Assembly: GCA_027306955.1 (NCBI GenBank)
Contig: DAHUXX010000108.1
Coordinates: 1-15,750, forward strand
DNA: 15,750 nt
DNA from: Acetobacteraceae bacterium
GTDB taxonomy: Bacteria > Pseudomonadota > Alphaproteobacteria > Acetobacterales > Acetobacteraceae
Direction of reading: 5' to 3'
The translations under genes and the position numbers were made by a program. Shown piece after piece: positions 14,380 through 15,750 of this stretch. The notes below the pieces were generated by a model. It was not told the DNA's origin. It saw nothing but the letters and a program-made list of their open reading frames with translations, and did not search any database. Within the stretch, counting starts at the first letter, position 1, and every line of letters starts with the position of its first letter.

Positions 14380-14754
14380 ATGACGGTACCGGAGATGGAC
14401 GCACCGACCCGCACGGAACTGGAGGCGGCGGCCTTCCGCACGCTGGTCGCGCATCTGCGCCAGCGCACCGATGTGCAGAACATCGACCTGATGAACCTCG
14501 CCGGCTTCTGCCGCAACTGCCTCAGCCGCTGGTACCGCGAGGCCGCCGAGGCGCGCGGTATCGCGCTCGCGGACGCCGACGCGCGCGCGATCGTCTACGG
14601 CATGCCCTACAAGGAATGGCAGGCGAAGTACCAGAAGCCGGCCAGCGAGGCGCAGCAGGAGGCCTTCGCCAAGTCCCATCCCGGCCACGCCGCCCACGCG
14701 CCGGCGCCCGCGCCCGCCGCCGCCAAGGTTGACCGATCCCGTGGCTGCCATTAG
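14380..14754 (+). CDS. DUF1244 family protein
   Basis: The 124-residue protein matches the DUF1244 family of small proteins common in Alphaproteobacteria. The diagnostic core is RTDVQNIDLMNLAGFCRNCL (29-48), followed by SRWYREAAEARG and IVYGMPYKEWQAKYQ (71-85). C44 and C47 form a CxxC pair that might bind metal or be redox-active; the function of the family is not known to me. Beyond the core lies a tail (about 92-124), rich in Ala and Pro with four His and a final Cys-His, that looks lineage-specific. The ATG at 14380 has a strong AAGGAGG 5 nt upstream. It precedes gapR in the same direction, 61 nt away, and diverges from the glycerate kinase gene. Confidence 0.88.
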   Translation: MTVPEMDAPTRTELEAAAFRTLVAHLRQRTDVQNIDLMNLAGFCRNCLSRWYREAAEARGIALADADARAIVYGMPYKEWQAKYQKPASEAQQEAFAKSHPGHAAHAPAPAPAAAKVDRSRGCH

Positions 14755-14815
14755 TCCCGCCGGCCCCGGCCCCCGATCCCACGCGAGGGGTTCGGCCAAG
14801 GAGAAGGGAAAGACG

Positions 14816-15100
14816 ATGGCGCTGGATGCACCGCAGGCTGAACGCAAGACCAGGGGCGCTGCCGGCGGCGGCACCTTCGCGGCCGAGGAGCTGCGCGGCT
14901 ACATCGAGCGCATCGAGCGGCTCGAGGAGGAGCGCAAGGCCCTCGGCGGCGACATCCGCGACATCTACGCCGAGGCCAAGGGCCGCGGCTTCGACGTCAA
15001 GGTCATGCGTGCCCTCATCCGCATCCGCAAGCAGGAGCCCGCGGTGGTGGAGGAACAGGAATCCCTCCTCGACGTCTACCGCCGCGCGCTTGGCATGTAG
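14816..15100 (+). CDS. gapR: GapR-like nucleoid-associated protein (DUF2312)
   Basis: GapR is a small DNA-binding protein, described in Caulobacter, that clamps overtwisted DNA ahead of polymerases and helps topoisomerases during replication. This 94-residue product has the DUF2312 core: a long charged coiled-coil helix ELRGYIERIERLEEERKAL (25-43), then IYAEAKGRGFDVKVMRALIR (50-69) and IRKQ. The sequence closely resembles Caulobacter GapR as I remember it (YAEAKGNGFDVKVL, VRIRKQ). The first about 20 residues are a loose, basic, Gly-rich lead. I chose the ATG at 14816 because AAGGAGAAGGG lies 7-12 nt upstream; the frame is open to 14729 but that extension overlaps the end of the DUF1244 gene and is unconserved in character. 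It ends 2 nt from the convergent acyl-CoA synthetase gene. Confidence 0.88.
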   Translation: MALDAPQAERKTRGAAGGGTFAAEELRGYIERIERLEEERKALGGDIRDIYAEAKGRGFDVKVMRALIRIRKQEPAVVEEQESLLDVYRRALGM

Positions 15101-15102
15101 GC

Positions 15103-15750
15103 CTACCCGCCCAGCTGCTCCGCGTACGCCGCCGCCACCATGTGCCGGCGCACCTTCTGCGTCACCGTCAGCAACCCGTTGTCGTGCGTGAACGGCGGCA
15201 CGACGATGTGCCGGCGGATCCGCTCCACCACCGCGAGCCGCTTGTTCACGTCCGCGACCGCCGCCGCCACCGCCGCCTCGTCACAGCCCTCCGCCGCCAC
15301 CACCAGCGCGCGCAGTCCGGAACTGCCCTCGCCCACCACCATCGCCTGCGCGATAGCGGGCTCGTTCATCAGCATTCCCTCGATGCGCGCCGGCGAGACG
15401 TTCTCGCCGCCCGAGAGCACGATCATGTCCTTCTTGCGATCGGTGATCGTGAGATACCTCTGCGCGTCCAGCACCCCGATATCGCCGGTCGCGAGCCATC
15501 CGTCCCGCAGCACCTGCTCCGTCTCGCCCGGCCGCCGCCAGTACCCGTCCATCACCAGGTCGCCGCGCACCATGATCTCGCCGTCCTCGGCGATGCGCAG
15601 TTCCACCCCGTCCAGCGCCGGCCCCACCGTCTCGATGCGCGTCGCGTTGGGCGGATTGACCGAGATCACCGGACCGGCCTCCGTCTGCCCATATCCCTGC
15701 AGCAGCTTCAGCCCGAGCGAGAGGAAGAACCGCCCAACTTCCGGGTCGAG
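15103..15750 (-). CDS. AMP-dependent long-chain acyl-CoA synthetase-like enzyme (partial, N-terminus off the right edge)
   Basis: The enzyme family activates a carboxylic acid with ATP to an acyl-adenylate and then to an acyl-CoA. Only the last 215 residues are in the window. They hold the adenylate-binding motif YGQTEAGPVIS, then GEIMVRGDLVMDGYWRRP and GWLATGDIG (ribose-binding Asp). The hinge follows in ITDRKKDMIVLSGGENVSPARIE. The short C-terminal domain ends in NGLLTVTQKVRR, where the lysine is the likely catalytic A10 residue. The LSGGENVSP hinge and the NGLLT-x-TxK ending are typical of the long-chain (FadD15/FAA1-like) group rather than acetyl-CoA synthetase. The reading frame runs open to the window edge, so the start is outside. 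The substrate cannot be set from this part. Confidence 0.87.
   Translation of the reverse strand, partial: LDPEVGRFFLSLGLKLLQGYGQTEAGPVISVNPPNATRIETVGPALDGVELRIAEDGEIMVRGDLVMDGYWRRPGETEQVLRDGWLATGDIGVLDAQRYLTITDRKKDMIVLSGGENVSPARIEGMLMNEPAIAQAMVVGEGSSGLRALVVAAEGCDEAAVAAAVADVNKRLAVVERIRRHIVVPPFTHDNGLLTVTQKVRRHMVAAAYAEQLGG

Noticed and set aside
11573..14383. 936-codon plus-strand open frame opposite pyk and glycerate kinase
   Set aside because: It is an antisense shadow of two well-recognised enzymes, with Arg/His/Pro-rich composition.
1..15750. Search for CRISPR arrays, tRNA/rRNA genes, transposases, prophage or toxin-antitoxin modules
   Set aside because: I saw no spaced direct repeats, RNA gene cores, DDE-type or integrase-like proteins, or small paired toxin-like frames; the window is nearly full of chromosomal housekeeping and metabolic genes.

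Overview
The window is very GC-rich (about 70% by eye) and almost entirely coding. It reads as an ordinary alphaproteobacterial chromosome segment. The best taxonomic clues are a GapR (DUF2312) nucleoid protein, a DUF1244 protein, a MOFRL-type glycerate 2-kinase next to pyruvate kinase, and phoB at the end of a pst operon. A Rhodospirillales/Acetobacteraceae-like host is my guess; the sequence does not prove it. I see no rRNA, tRNA, CRISPR array, insertion sequence, phage gene or attachment site.

Region 1 (1-5243, minus strand) is the phosphate-starvation locus pstS-pstC-pstA-pstB-phoU-phoB, read right to left, with phoB cut by the left edge. A three-unit PHO-box-like repeat lies upstream of pstS. 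GC-rich hairpins occur in the pstS leader and in the pstS-pstC gap. The genes encode high-affinity phosphate import (PstSCAB), its signalling adaptor (PhoU) and the response regulator (PhoB). The sensor kinase PhoR is not in the window.

Region 2 (5273-6724) is a divergent pair: a cysteine-free Rrf2 regulator (minus) and a CysK-type cysteine synthase (plus). Their 42-bp gap holds a near-perfect 21-bp palindrome that is probably the operator for both genes.

Region 3 (6806-10657, plus strand) holds an orphan family-5 ABC substrate-binding protein, overlapped by ATGA with an AllC/HyuC-like M20 amidohydrolase. An Ada-type methyl-DNA repair protein and regulator follows.

Region 4 (10662-14296, minus strand) runs glycerate 2-kinase, pyruvate kinase, then a small PAS-GGDEF protein with a degenerate signature and a truncated C-terminus. 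The first two link glycerate to pyruvate through 2-phosphoglycerate and PEP (enolase is elsewhere).

Region 5 (14380-15100, plus strand) is a DUF1244 protein followed by gapR. Region 6 (15103-15750, minus strand) is the C-terminal part of a long-chain acyl-CoA synthetase-like enzyme cut by the right edge. I found no clearly novel multi-gene system. The most useful leads are the Rrf2/cysK palindrome, the degenerate GGDEF protein, the permease-less binding protein/amidohydrolase pair, and the hairpins around pstS and at the ada start.
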